A stretch of 64,000 nucleotides of DNA, taken from the NCBI RefSeq assembly GCF_031426495.1, contig NZ_JANPLK010000037.1, positions 124,001-188,000 of the forward strand. Reading direction: 5' to 3'. Under the pieces are notes generated by a model that worked only from the letters and a program-made list of their open reading frames with translations, was not told where the DNA came from and did not search any database. Origin of the DNA: Gemmatimonas sp. GTDB lineage: Bacteria; Gemmatimonadota; Gemmatimonadetes; Gemmatimonadales; Gemmatimonadaceae. The translations under genes were made by a program, and so were the position numbers. Positions 9,314-19,831 of this stretch are shown piece after piece. How positions within the stretch are numbered: the first letter of the stretch is position 1; every line of letters begins with the position of its first letter.

Positions 9314-9410
9314 CTACGGTTCGTCACCAGAATATTCGGGGCGTGCGCAGTGTCGGGGTCGTGCGTGACGTGTGTCTTCCGCATCCAACGCCTTCCCGGC
9401 CCAAAAGTCG

Positions 9411-10028
9411 ATGACGGTCAAGAAGAAGTGGACGGTGATTCCTGCGTTTCTCGCGCTTGCGGCAGCGGCCACGTTGCTGTCGGCCTACAGCGGCGCATCG
9501 TCGTCGCAAGGCCTGCGCGTCGAACAACCCGTCAAGTTCGTTCACGCGCCGCACGTGGCGAAAGCTGGCATGAACTGCCTGTACTGTCACAGCGCGGCGA
9601 ACAAGGCGCCCGATCCGGGTAACGCTTCGGTTTCCACGTGCATGGGCTGTCACGTGATTGTGAAGCCGCAGGCGCCGGAGATCAAGAAGGTCGCGGCTTT
9701 CTATGCGAAGGGGCAGGCGATCCCCTGGAACCGCGTCCACAAAGTGCCTGACTACGTGCAGTTCCCGCACATGCGTCACGTCAACGCGGGTGTGACCTGC
9801 CAAACCTGCCATGGCCAGATCCAAAAGCAGGGTGCTCAGGGACCCGACACCAACTACGTACCCGTGCAGCAGGTGAACTCGCTCAACATGGGCTGGTGCA
9901 TCAACTGTCACGTGCAGGGCTACAAGCCCGCTGAAGGGGCTCGCCTGGCCGGAATGCCGGTCACGCCCGAGCTGCTCGCAGCGCCGCCGAAGAAAGCGCG
10001 ATACGATTGCGCAACCTGCCACTACTGA
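9411..10028 (+). CDS. actA: Alternative complex III subunit ActA, pentaheme cytochrome c
   Basis: 205 residues from ATG 9411; an upstream in-frame GTG at 9372 is less likely because the 9411 start puts the signal segment (KKKWTVIPAFLALAAAATLL) directly at the N-terminus. Five CXXCH haem motifs begin at Cys56, Cys77, Cys130, Cys163 and Cys200, the last one residue from the end. This matches ActA, the membrane-anchored periplasmic multihaem subunit that passes electrons from the complex to cytochrome c or an oxidase. First gene of a six-gene act operon; the 86-base gap to actB contains a hairpin. Confidence 0.92.
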   Translation: MTVKKKWTVIPAFLALAAAATLLSAYSGASSSQGLRVEQPVKFVHAPHVAKAGMNCLYCHSAANKAPDPGNASVSTCMGCHVIVKPQAPEIKKVAAFYAKGQAIPWNRVHKVPDYVQFPHMRHVNAGVTCQTCHGQIQKQGAQGPDTNYVPVQQVNSLNMGWCINCHVQGYKPAEGARLAGMPVTPELLAAPPKKARYDCATCHY

Positions 10029-10058
10029 TCGTCATCTGACCCTCCACCACGGGGCCAC

Positions 10059-10077
10059 GGCGCGTAGTGTGCGCGCC
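10059..10077 (+). other. Intercistronic hairpin between actA and actB
   Basis: Perfect 6-bp inverted repeat GGCGCG / CGCGCC with a 7-base loop, 38 bases before the actB start. There is no T-tract, so it is not a convincing terminator; it could protect or process the mRNA and tune the actA:actB ratio. Confidence 0.4.
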
Positions 10078-10114
10078 GCATGCCCTGTGCAGCCGCCCGG
10101 AGCGGAGTGACTGC

Positions 10115-13100
10115 ATGAGCACTGAAGCGGGGACCGGCGTCAAGCGCCGAGAATTCCTCAAGATCTTAGGCGCCACGGGTGCGACGACCGCGGTAGTGGG
10201 CTGCTCCTCCGAAAAGGTGGGGAAGCTCATTCCGTACGTTGCATCACCCGACAACACCGTGCCGGGTGTGTCGCAGTATTACGCGACCACCTGCCGCGAG
10301 TGCGCCACGGCCTGCGGCGTGATGGCCGAAGTCCGCGACGGCCGTCCGATAAAGCTGGATGGCAATCCCGACCACCCCATGAGCCGCGGCGCGATCTGCT
10401 CCGCTGGCCTCTCGGCGGTGCAGGGGTTGTACAATCCCGATCGCTATCGGACGCCGATGGTTCGCGAGGGCAACGCGCTGAAGCCCACCACGTGGGACAA
10501 GGCGTACGAGCTGCTCGCCCAGAAAATCGGCGAGGTCAAGAGCCGCACGCAGGCGTCCAACGTCGTGTTCGTGAATCAGCATGAGTCGGGCACCTTCCCG
10601 GGTTTCCTCGATCAGTGGCTCTCGGCGCAGGGCATGCCGGCGCACCTGAGCGTCGACTCTGCCGCGCCACTGGCCACGATCGCGGCCAATCAGAAGGCGT
10701 ACGGCGCCTCATGGCCCGCGCTCGATTTCAACGCCGCGAAGCTGGTCATCAGCTTCGGTGCGGATTTCCTCGACGGCTGGGGGCACAGTGTCCCGCAGCA
10801 GCTCGACTGGGCCGACGCCCGTGCCAAGCTCGAAGGTGCACCGCGTCTCGTCTACGTCGGTGCGCGCCGCTCCCTCACCGGCCTGAACGCCGATCAGTGG
10901 ATCGCCGCGAAGCCGGGCAGCGAGATGGCGATTTGTGCCGCCCTGACGGGGTCTGGCACGATGGCAGCGGCTTCCGATGTCTCGGGTGTGCCGGTCGCGA
11001 CGCTCGAAGCACTGGCCAAGGCCGTGGCGAATGCGGGTACCGGAGTCATGGCCATCTGCGGTCTCACGACCGCGAATGCCGTCGATTGTGGTGTCATGGC
11101 GGCTGAGATCAACAAGAAGGCCGGGGCGGTCGGTGTCACGATCAAGCCTGCCACTGGTCATGCCGGATACAATGGTCTCGCCTCGTACGCCGATCTGGCG
11201 GGCGCGGTGGCGAAGATGGCCACCGGGAGTGTGCCCCTCGCCTTCGTGCGCGGAGCCAACCCGGCGCACACCATGCCCAAGTCGGCCGGCTTCGCCGCCG
11301 CCTTCGCCAAGGTGCCGTTCAAGGTGTCCTTCACGTCGGTCCCCGACGAAACCGCGCAGCTGTGCGATCTCATTCTCCCCGATAATCACTGGCTCGAAAG
11401 CTGGGGCGACGCGGTCACCGCGCAGGGCCAGATCGGCCTGCAGCAGCCCACGCTGGAACCCGTCTTCGACACGAAGGCCACTGCCGACGTACTCATTGCG
11501 CTCGCTAAGAAGGATCAGGCGCTCGCTGCCAAGTACACGGCGGCCGATTACCGAGGCTGGTTCATCGGTCAGTTCCCGGGCGGAGGGTCGGCCTTCACCA
11601 CCGCGCTCACCAAGGCCACCATCAGCGGCTCACCGCTGATCGCGACCGCGACGCGCACGTTGACCGCGACGGCCACCGCCGCGGATGCCGGTGCCGGTGA
11701 CTACTTCGTGCACGTCTACCCGTCGCCCACGTTGGGTGACGGTCGCGGCGCCAACAAGCCGTGGCTGCAGGAACTCCCCGATCCCGTCACCAAGATCGCG
11801 TGGCAGTCCTGGGTGGAAGTCCACCCTACCACGTTCAAGAAGCTCGGCCTCGTCGAAGGGCAGCACCTCACCGTTGAGACGTCTGCGGGCAAGATCACCG
11901 CACCGGCGTATCGATACATGGGTGTGCGTCCCGACACCGTCGCCATCTCGCTCGGCCTCGGTCACACGGCCTACGGCCGCTTCGCCCAGAACATCGGTGT
12001 CAACGCCTACGATCTCGTCACGAGCGGTTGGGATGCCTCTGGCGCGCTGACGCTCTCGGGGACCAAGGGGAAGGTCACCGTACTGGCGGACACGTCGCAG
12101 ATGGTCACCACGGAAGGCTCCGCCCGTCAGCACGGCCGTGGCATCGGTCAGGCCATGACGCTGGCAGCGCTGCTTGGGCAGGAAGCGGAAGAAGGCGAGC
12201 ACGAAGAGCACGCGATCCCCGGATTGCCGTCACAGGATTTCAAAGCGGGCCTCAAGTCGCCGATCGCGGCCGACGCGCAGGGCGAGCTGGCCAATCCGAA
12301 CGCGAAGGACCTCGGGATGTACGCCCCCGACCACGTGCAGAAGATGGAGAAGCGCCGCTGGGCGATGACCATCGATCTTGCGCGCTGCACCGGTTGCTCG
12401 GCATGCGTCACGGCCTGCTACAGCGAGAACAACATCCCGACGGTCGGCGCGCCCTATCAGGGTCGCGCCCTCAGCCCGACGGTGTGGGATGAGCGCCCGG
12501 GTGCGAACATCATCAAGGGCCGTGAAATGGCCTGGATTCGCCTGGAGCGCTACTACGAAGGCAACGAGAACACGGAGAACGAGTTCTCGCCCGACTTCGA
12601 CACGCGTTTCGTGCCGATGATGTGTCAGCATTGCGGCAATGCGCCGTGCGAGCCGGTGTGCCCCGTGTACGCCACGTATCACTCGCCCGATGGACTCAAC
12701 GTGCAGGTCTACAATCGTTGCGTCGGCACGCGCTACTGCAGCAACAACTGCCCGTACAAGGTCCGGTACTTCAATTGGTTCGGATACGGTGAGCCGGATC
12801 GCAAGCAGTACGCGTGGCCGGAACCGATGCACTGGGGCCTCAATCCCGATGTCACCGTGCGTGGCAAGGGCGTCATGGAAAAGTGCACGTTCTGTGTGCA
12901 GCGTATCCGTGAAGCCGAGCACCGCGCCAAGGCGGAAGGCCGTGAGGTCAAGCCCGATGAGTTCACGACCGCGTGCTCACAGGCATGCCCGTCTCGCGCC
13001 ATCATCTTCGGTGACGCGGCCGACGAAAACTGGACCGTCGCGAAGCTCGCCTATGACCGTCGTGCCTACCACGTGTTCGAAGAGCTGAACACGTTCACCG

Positions 13101-13159
13101 CCGTGGTCTATCTCAAGAAGGTCAACTATCCGGCGCCGGCATCCCCGGCGCAGGCCTGA
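10115..13159 (+). CDS. actB: Alternative complex III subunit ActB (molybdopterin-oxidoreductase-like plus Fe-S protein)
   Basis: 1014 residues from ATG 10115, which has a purine-rich ribosome site (GGAGCGGAG). A Tat-type signal with RREFLK (residues 11-16) precedes a hydrophobic stretch and Cys30. Residues about 50-700 resemble the molybdopterin oxidoreductase fold, and residues about 750-960 are a four-cluster ferredoxin domain with CTGCSACVTAC, CQHCGNAPCEPVCP, CVGTRYCSNNCP and CTFCVQ...CSQACP. In known complexes this periplasmic subunit carries one 3Fe-4S and three 4Fe-4S clusters and no molybdenum. The N-terminal part here keeps an extra Cys60/63/67...Cys95 set. Confidence 0.93.
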   Translation: MSTEAGTGVKRREFLKILGATGATTAVVGCSSEKVGKLIPYVASPDNTVPGVSQYYATTCRECATACGVMAEVRDGRPIKLDGNPDHPMSRGAICSAGLSAVQGLYNPDRYRTPMVREGNALKPTTWDKAYELLAQKIGEVKSRTQASNVVFVNQHESGTFPGFLDQWLSAQGMPAHLSVDSAAPLATIAANQKAYGASWPALDFNAAKLVISFGADFLDGWGHSVPQQLDWADARAKLEGAPRLVYVGARRSLTGLNADQWIAAKPGSEMAICAALTGSGTMAAASDVSGVPVATLEALAKAVANAGTGVMAICGLTTANAVDCGVMAAEINKKAGAVGVTIKPATGHAGYNGLASYADLAGAVAKMATGSVPLAFVRGANPAHTMPKSAGFAAAFAKVPFKVSFTSVPDETAQLCDLILPDNHWLESWGDAVTAQGQIGLQQPTLEPVFDTKATADVLIALAKKDQALAAKYTAADYRGWFIGQFPGGGSAFTTALTKATISGSPLIATATRTLTATATAADAGAGDYFVHVYPSPTLGDGRGANKPWLQELPDPVTKIAWQSWVEVHPTTFKKLGLVEGQHLTVETSAGKITAPAYRYMGVRPDTVAISLGLGHTAYGRFAQNIGVNAYDLVTSGWDASGALTLSGTKGKVTVLADTSQMVTTEGSARQHGRGIGQAMTLAALLGQEAEEGEHEEHAIPGLPSQDFKAGLKSPIAADAQGELANPNAKDLGMYAPDHVQKMEKRRWAMTIDLARCTGCSACVTACYSENNIPTVGAPYQGRALSPTVWDERPGANIIKGREMAWIRLERYYEGNENTENEFSPDFDTRFVPMMCQHCGNAPCEPVCPVYATYHSPDGLNVQVYNRCVGTRYCSNNCPYKVRYFNWFGYGEPDRKQYAWPEPMHWGLNPDVTVRGKGVMEKCTFCVQRIREAEHRAKAEGREVKPDEFTTACSQACPSRAIIFGDAADENWTVAKLAYDRRAYHVFEELNTFTAVVYLKKVNYPAPASPAQA

Positions 13160-13170
13160 GGGCATCGCAC

Positions 13171-14573
<1,403 letters not shown>

Positions 14574-14574
<1 letters not shown>

Positions 14575-15074
14575 TGCAGGGTGTTGTCGGAGCATTTCAT
14601 GAGATCGATACGACGGTTGCGGCCATCGAAGATCTCAAGAAGAAGCGATTGGGTGAGGTCACGGTCTACTCGCCGACCATTCGTCACGAACTCGAGCATG
14701 CGATCGACGCCCCGCAAAGCGTCGTTCGCCGGTTCACGCTGATTGGCGGCCTTCTCGGCGTCAGCTTCGGCTACTGGGTGGCCATCTGGTCGTCTACCTA
14801 CTGGCCCCTCGTTGTCGGTGGCAAAGCGATCGCCTCGTGGATCCCGTATACCATCATCGGATTCGAAGTGATGGTGCTCGTCGGCGCGTTGTCCACCGTT
14901 GCGGGCATGTTCATCAATTCGCGCATCCCGCGCCTCAGCACCACGTCGGGGTATGACGCTCGCTTCTCGGGCGGATACTTCGGCATCTTCATCGCTTGCG
15001 ACGCCAACAAGGCGGGCCAAGCGGAAGAACTACTGCGCCAACACGGTGCAGTGGAGGTGCGGCGTGAAGCCTGA
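14574..15074 (+). CDS. actD: Alternative complex III subunit ActD (DUF3341)
   Basis: 166 residues from the ATG overlapping the actC stop. Two adjacent transmembrane segments (about 52-73 and 88-112) are flanked by small soluble parts, and the C-terminal region SGGYFGIFIACD...EELLRQHGAVEV is the DUF3341 ferredoxin-like portion. ActD is the small integral-membrane subunit of the complex. The next gene starts inside its 3' end. Confidence 0.9.
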
Positions 15075-15921
15075 GCCTACGTTCTTCATGACCTCTGTCG
15101 TCGCGCGTTCGGCACGCCTTGCGGTTGCCGTCGTACTCCCCTTCGCGTTCGGGGCGTGCACCTGGTTCACCGACTTCAAGAATCAGCCCCGTATCGAGCC
15201 GTGGGAGCCGGTGTCGCAAAACGACGCCGACTCGCTGATCCCGCCGCGCGGCAATCCGCAGTTCAGCGTGCCGGTGCAGGGAACGGTAGTCGCCGGTTAC
15301 CAGATTTCGTACGCGCCGCTGCCGGGCGTCATCGACTCATTTTCGGCCGTTCCCAACCCGCATCCGGTTACGGAAGCGTCGTTGGAGAATGGACGGAAGA
15401 ACTATCAGATCAACTGCTCCGTCTGTCACGGCTTGGCCGGCAACGCGAACGGCGGCTTGAAGAAGGTCAACCCGAACTACGGCTTCGCTCCAAGCCTGCT
15501 CACGGAGTCGGCGCTCGGGCGTACCGACGGCTACATCTATGGCATGCTTCGGAACGGCCGTGGCCTCATGGGCAGCTACAACCGAATCGAAGAGCCGGAT
15601 CGTTGGGACGTGATCAATTACGTGCGGGCGCTCCAGGGAAAAACGACGATCAAGGCAGATACCACGTTGGTCGGTTATCCCGGTCAGAACGGAACCACCG
15701 TACCGGGACCGTCGCTCACTGCGCCGAGCGTCCCCTCGCGGTACCTGCATCCCACGCAGCAGCCGACGCCCGGATCCTCGGGCATGAATTCGGCCACCTT
15801 CAAGGGCAACAACGACAACGACACCATGCGCAAGCTGCATGGCGCTCCGCACTCGGAGAAGGCTCCTGCTGGTGAGACGTCCAAGGCCGGTACACCGGCC
15901 GCGAGCCAGGAGAAGCACTAG
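15064..15921 (+). CDS. actE: Alternative complex III subunit ActE, monohaem cytochrome c lipoprotein
   Basis: 285 residues from GTG 15064, chosen because GGAGG at 15053-15057 is ideally spaced before it; ATG 15088 has no such site. A signal peptide ends at a lipobox with Cys32 (AFGAC). A single haem motif CSVCH spans Cys118-His122 and MGSYNRIEEPDRWDVINYVR downstream has the axial Met region of class I cytochromes c. The Gly/Pro/Thr-rich C-terminus is low complexity. In the complex ActE docks on the periplasmic side with ActA. Confidence 0.92.
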   Translation: MKPEPTFFMTSVVARSARLAVAVVLPFAFGACTWFTDFKNQPRIEPWEPVSQNDADSLIPPRGNPQFSVPVQGTVVAGYQISYAPLPGVIDSFSAVPNPHPVTEASLENGRKNYQINCSVCHGLAGNANGGLKKVNPNYGFAPSLLTESALGRTDGYIYGMLRNGRGLMGSYNRIEEPDRWDVINYVRALQGKTTIKADTTLVGYPGQNGTTVPGPSLTAPSVPSRYLHPTQQPTPGSSGMNSATFKGNNDNDTMRKLHGAPHSEKAPAGETSKAGTPAASQEKH

Positions 15922-17249
15922 TGAGCCAGCATTACCACTACCCGGCGCGCGCAGAGCTCGCGAAGCGTCTGGCCGCCAAGCCGGTACCGGGCGGACTCAA
16001 GATGGCCGCGCTGGGCGCGGCCGTGGTCGGCATCGCAGTGTTTGTCTTCGGCCTGTTCAGCAATGCGGATCGCGCGTGGCAGGCACTGCATTTCAACTGG
16101 TTGTTTTTCGCCACGATCTCGTCAGCTGGGGCGGCGTTCGCCGCCGTGCAGCGTATCGTGACCGCGCGTTGGTCGCGTCCGGTCGTCCGCTTCGCGGAAG
16201 GCTATGTCGCGTTCCTGCCGGTGGCGTTCGTGATCCTGCTGCTCATTCTGTTCCCGGGACGCGAGCACATCTTCACGTGGGCGGGTCGCGAGACGATTTC
16301 GGTGGCCGAGAAGGCGCGCTATCTCCAGCCCGGCTGGTTCGTGTTGCGCGGCATCTTCTTCTTCGGCGCCATGATGGTGCTGCAGATGCTGTTCGTGTAC
16401 CACTCCATCCGCATGGACGTCGCTGTCCTGCCGGAATACGGCGCCAAGTGGGCGGCTGGACTCCGCGCCAAGATGCGCGCTGGCTTCGGTGACGAGCGTC
16501 GCGAACTGCACACGCAGCATTCGCTGCAGGGCAAACTCGGCGTCGCGGTGTGCATCTCCTTCGTGGTCGGCTGGTGCTTCATGGCGTGGGACTACTCCAT
16601 GAGCATCTCGCTCCACTTCCAGCAGACGATGTACGCCTGGATCGTGTTCATGGGCGCCTGGCTCAACATGATCATGTCGCTGTCACTGCTCGCCATGTGG
16701 TGGCGGAAGCACCTGCAGGCCGACGACCTGGTGACCATGGATCACTTCTGGGATCTTGGTAAGCTTGGCTTCGCCTTCACGGCATTCTTCGGGTACATCA
16801 GCTTCAGTCAGTACCTGGTGATCTGGTATGGCAACTTGCCCGAGGAAACGCACTTCTATCGGTTGCGTCTGTCGGGGGTCTGGAAGAATCTGACCCTGTT
16901 GGTACCCGTGCTGGTCTTTGTGCTGCCGTTCTTCGGGCTCATCTCGAAGGCCGCCAAGGTGTACCTGCCCACGTTCGTGCTCTTTGCGGTGTGTAGCCTC
17001 CTGGGCATCTATCTGCATCGCTACATCGAGATCTATCCGTCCATCTACGGTGAGGCCACGAGCCTGCCGTTCGGACTCCAGGAAATCGGCACCACCATTG
17101 GCTTCCTCGGTCTGTGGGTGTTTTGCTACTTCTCGTTTATGGACGCGTTCCCCGTCATGCGTGTGTTCATGATGACGACGCCTGCCAAGGATGAAGTGCA
17201 GGTCCCCGTCGACGCCCGCACCATGGAACCCCTCCCCGCGCACGAGTAG
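15921..17249 (+). CDS. actF: Alternative complex III subunit ActF (integral membrane)
   Basis: 442 residues starting at a GTG that shares a base with the actE stop, preceded by AGGAG. Ten or so hydrophobic segments, related to ActC but without a long N-terminal arm; the segment RIVTARWSRPVVRFAEGY and a cytoplasmic stretch around residues 170-200 separate the first helices. ActF is the second large membrane subunit of the complex. It is the last gene of the operon and a strong terminator follows 33 bases on; no terminal oxidase genes are attached. Confidence 0.92.
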   Translation: MSQHYHYPARAELAKRLAAKPVPGGLKMAALGAAVVGIAVFVFGLFSNADRAWQALHFNWLFFATISSAGAAFAAVQRIVTARWSRPVVRFAEGYVAFLPVAFVILLLILFPGREHIFTWAGRETISVAEKARYLQPGWFVLRGIFFFGAMMVLQMLFVYHSIRMDVAVLPEYGAKWAAGLRAKMRAGFGDERRELHTQHSLQGKLGVAVCISFVVGWCFMAWDYSMSISLHFQQTMYAWIVFMGAWLNMIMSLSLLAMWWRKHLQADDLVTMDHFWDLGKLGFAFTAFFGYISFSQYLVIWYGNLPEETHFYRLRLSGVWKNLTLLVPVLVFVLPFFGLISKAAKVYLPTFVLFAVCSLLGIYLHRYIEIYPSIYGEATSLPFGLQEIGTTIGFLGLWVFCYFSFMDAFPVMRVFMMTTPAKDEVQVPVDARTMEPLPAHE

Positions 17250-17282
17250 TCGTCGCGAGGCGGTTGGGATTCACGCATGAAC

Positions 17283-17325
17283 GAAAGCGGGCGAACACTC
17301 TGGTGCTCGCCCGCTTTCGCTTTTC
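17283..17325 (+). terminator. Rho-independent terminator after actF
   Basis: GAAAGCGGGCGA at 17283-17294 pairs perfectly with TCGCCCGCTTTC at 17307-17318, extended by CAC/GTG around a short loop, and is followed by GCTTTTC. Confidence 0.85.
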
Positions 17326-17337
17326 GCTCCGAAGAGA

Positions 17338-17366
17338 TTGGCTCCGGGCGGTGAATCGATTATTCT
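17338..17366 (+). promoter_or_regulatory. Promoter of tRNA-Ala
   Basis: TTGGCT (17338-17343), a 17-base spacer and TATTCT (17361-17366) lie 20 bases before the tRNA 5' end, so transcription would begin about 14 bases upstream of it. Confidence 0.68.
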
Positions 17367-17386
17367 TGTGGTGTTGGTAGGGCTTT

Positions 17387-17459
17387 GGGGCGTTAGCTCA
17401 GCTGGGAGAGCGCGCGCTTTGCAAGCGTGAGGTCATCGGTTCGATCCCGATACGCTCCA
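17387..17459 (+). tRNA. tRNA-Ala (anticodon TGC)
   Basis: 73 bases with a full cloverleaf: acceptor GGGGCGT pairs with ACGCTCC (one G-T pair), discriminator A at 17459, D-arm GCTCAGCTGGGAGAGC, anticodon TGC at 17420-17422 in the loop CTTTGCAAG, and T-arm GGTTCGATCC. The 3' CCA is not encoded. Confidence 0.97.
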
Positions 17460-17480
17460 CTCGAAGTCTTTATTGATGTA

Positions 17481-17528
17481 CACGGCAAAGCGGGGGCAGC
17501 CATTCATGGCCGTCCCCGCTTTGCTGTG
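17481..17528. terminator. Bidirectional terminator between tRNA-Ala and the minus-strand lipoprotein gene
   Basis: CACGGCAAAGCGGGG pairs with CCCCGCTTTGCTGTG (one G-T pair) across an 18-base loop. It lies 21 bases after the tRNA and 20 bases beyond the 3' end of the convergent gene, so it can serve both. Confidence 0.75.
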
Positions 17529-17547
17529 TAGGCGACGCCGGCAAGGA

Positions 17548-18621
17548 CTAGTAGATCGCACCCGTGCTCGACGACAGCACCCCAGTGTTTGCGCTCAGCG
17601 TATACGACGTCGACGTTGCCGCCGTCCATGTGGACAGATTGAACGGCGATCCCACCGGCACGCGTGTCGTGGTCACCGGCGTGTAGGTCAGCGGCGTGCT
17701 CGCCGAGCAGACGCGCGTCGCGCCTGTCGTGACGCTGAGGAAGTAGGCGCCGTTGCCAACACCGAACACCGTGGCCAAACCGTTCGGGAGCACACCAACG
17801 GCGGACTTTTCGTCGACACCGATGCCGCGCGGCGCCGCTGAGCGCCCGTCCTGCTGCAATCGCGCCAGGAAGGTGACGAGCCGGCCCATACGATCGCGCA
17901 CCACGAAGTGCGAGTCAGCGATGAGATTCTGCAGTACGGGCACGTTAAACAGCGCGTTCGTGATCGTCACCGAGGCGTCATACGGATTCGCTAGCACGGC
18001 GGTTGAGGTCGAGGACGCGTTGAACGCCGCGTACACGAAGGGACTCAGCACAGCGAGTCCTGCGCTCGTGCCGCCGATCGGATAGCCCGCCGCGACCCGT
18101 GCGTTGACCGCCGTCTGAAGCGCTGTTCCGGTCCACAGATTCACGTAGGTGGACTGATCGCCGCCAGCGATGAACAGCACTTCGGCCTTCGCGATCGCGT
18201 TCTTCACGTAATCGCTGTTTGCGCCAGCCACGGTCGAGATCACAACACTCGTGACCGAATTCGCGCCGAAGTTCACGAAGTAATTGTTGTAGCCATTCGA
18301 ACCGCTCGTACGAAGCACCACGACGTCGCCGTATTTACCGGCGCTTCGCGCGCCGCCCTGCGCCAGTAACCACTGCATGGCAGCATCGCTGTCCGTGCCT
18401 CCTCCCGCGAGAAGCGCGCCGCCCAACGGCGTCGTCTGCACATCAGTCGTGTTGCCGGACACGTACGTGGTGTAGCCGGGATCGACCTTCACCTTGGCCG
18501 ACATGGCTGACATCTCGTCGGTCGCGCCGGACGAAACCGGAGCAGTGGGAGCGAGCGAGCGGCTGCTGCACGCAGCAAGCGCCAGCGAAAGCAGCAGGGC
18601 AGAGCACGCGCGGTTTGTCAT
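17548..18621 (-). CDS. Secreted lipoprotein of peptidase S51 / cyanophycinase type
   Basis: 357 residues from ATG 18621. Signal peptide with lipobox LALAAC places it in the cell envelope. The core resembles class I glutamine-amidotransferase-like hydrolases of the S51/cyanophycinase group: LLAGGGTDSD, EVLFIAGGDQSTYVNLW and the nucleophile elbow PIGGTSAGLAVLS with Ser186. In this family the Ser, a His and a Glu cut beta-aspartyl or alpha-aspartyl bonds. The C-terminal 90 residues are Ser/Thr-rich. It stands alone between two terminators. Function in peptide or cyanophycin scavenging is inferred from family only. Confidence 0.8.
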   Translation of the reverse strand: MTNRACSALLLSLALAACSSRSLAPTAPVSSGATDEMSAMSAKVKVDPGYTTYVSGNTTDVQTTPLGGALLAGGGTDSDAAMQWLLAQGGARSAGKYGDVVVLRTSGSNGYNNYFVNFGANSVTSVVISTVAGANSDYVKNAIAKAEVLFIAGGDQSTYVNLWTGTALQTAVNARVAAGYPIGGTSAGLAVLSPFVYAAFNASSTSTAVLANPYDASVTITNALFNVPVLQNLIADSHFVVRDRMGRLVTFLARLQQDGRSAAPRGIGVDEKSAVGVLPNGLATVFGVGNGAYFLSVTTGATRVCSASTPLTYTPVTTTRVPVGSPFNLSTWTAATSTSYTLSANTGVLSSSTGAIY

Positions 18622-18672
18622 GATGAGCACGGCAAAGGATGGCATTCACGAGCTGGCGTCAGGCCAATATAC

Positions 18673-18717
18673 GGAAATCCCCGCGCTACACGATGCCCGT
18701 GCGGCGCGGGGATTTCC
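18673..18717 (-). terminator. Terminator of the DUF4394 lipoprotein gene
   Basis: GGAAATCCCCGCGC at 18673-18686 pairs with GCGCGGGGATTTCC at 18704-18717, a perfect 14-bp stem, 20 bases past the stop of the minus-strand gene at 18737. Confidence 0.8.
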
Positions 18718-18736
18718 GGTGCCAGACGGCCCGGAC

Positions 18737-19690
18737 TTACGGGGCGATGGCGATGCCCCTCAGCGGCGCGGCGTTGGCTACTCCTCCCACCGGGAAGAGC
18801 GTGCCGGTGGCCAGATTGATCGAGTACAATGTGGAGCCGGTGAAGCCGCCACCAACCGTGAGCGAGACGTAGGCCGTGCCGTTGTTGCCGGCGATGTCGA
18901 AGCCGACGTCACCCGTGCTGTTCACGCCGAGTGGCCCGACGGTAGTCATAATACCGTCGTTCGGATTGGCCAGCGTCACCAGCACATCGCGCGCGAAATC
19001 GATCGCGTACAACACCGTGGTCGTCGCACCGCTCACGCTGTTGGTGTATGCCGTGCCGCCGATCGACGGCGTCTGCAGCATGCCGCCGTCACCGAGCGAG
19101 TACGTCAACGCGCCGTCCACCGCCGCAACGGTTCCATCTGTCGCACCATTCAATCGAGGCACGAGTCGCAGATTCTGATTCGTGTTGCCGTGCACGCGAA
19201 TGCGATTCGGCACCGGATTGAAGTCGAAGCCGAAGTTCGTGCCAGCCAGCAACGGCGTGAAGGCCGTGGTGCCCACGAGCGTGGCGGCGCCGGTCAGGGT
19301 GTCGAGCGTGTACACGCGACTCGTCGACCCGAGGGCGTAGAGCCGTCCGTCGACCGGACCGAAGTCGATGCCCTGCAGCGATTCGCCAGCTTGCAGCCCT
19401 GCCACCGTCACCCGACGCAGCACGACATCGGGCCGGATCGCGCCGAAGGTGATTAGCGAGTTGTTGCCGTCCACGGCGTAGATGGTGCGGCCGTTCGCTG
19501 AGCCCGTCGGGCCCGTCGGACCAGTCGGCCCGGTCGGACCCGAGGGCCCGGTGGGGCCCGCGGGACCCTGCGCGCCATCAGCCCCGGCAGGTCCGGTCGG
19601 ACCCACATCGCCTTCACAAGCGGACAGGGCAGCCACGGCGAACACGAGCAAGGGGCGAACGAAGGAAGAAGGCAGAGAGATACGCGGCAT
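18737..19690 (-). CDS. Lipoprotein with collagen-like repeat and DUF4394 domain
   Basis: 317 residues from ATG 19690. Lipobox Cys25 (ALSAC) follows a hydrophobic segment. Residues 30-63 are an uninterrupted series of Gly-X-Y triplets, mostly GPT and GPA, as in bacterial collagen-like proteins. The rest (about 68-317) is DUF4394, a beta-propeller-like domain built from repeats such as IDFGPVDGRLYALGSTSRVY and FDFNPVPNRIRVHG. The likely location is the outer surface or periplasm with the collagen stretch as a stalk; no enzymatic role is evident. It is transcribed alone, with its own terminator. Confidence 0.8.
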   Translation of the reverse strand: MPRISLPSSFVRPLLVFAVAALSACEGDVGPTGPAGADGAQGPAGPTGPSGPTGPTGPTGPTGSANGRTIYAVDGNNSLITFGAIRPDVVLRRVTVAGLQAGESLQGIDFGPVDGRLYALGSTSRVYTLDTLTGAATLVGTTAFTPLLAGTNFGFDFNPVPNRIRVHGNTNQNLRLVPRLNGATDGTVAAVDGALTYSLGDGGMLQTPSIGGTAYTNSVSGATTTVLYAIDFARDVLVTLANPNDGIMTTVGPLGVNSTGDVGFDIAGNNGTAYVSLTVGGGFTGSTLYSINLATGTLFPVGGVANAAPLRGIAIAP

Positions 19691-19831
19691 CGCGGGAGTT
19701 CCTCGCCGAAATCGGCTCGGGTGAACGGATCGATCGGTCCGTACGCGCGCGCTTGCGACGTCGGCGATCTGAGCTCTTCCCTTACGACGCACAACTGCCG
19801 GTGGATCTCCCGGACGGTCGCGCCACGACTG

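Noticed and set aside
19482..19724. Plus-strand Gly/Pro-rich open frame over the collagen repeat
   Set aside because: It is the antisense reading of the repeated GPT triplets on the minus strand.
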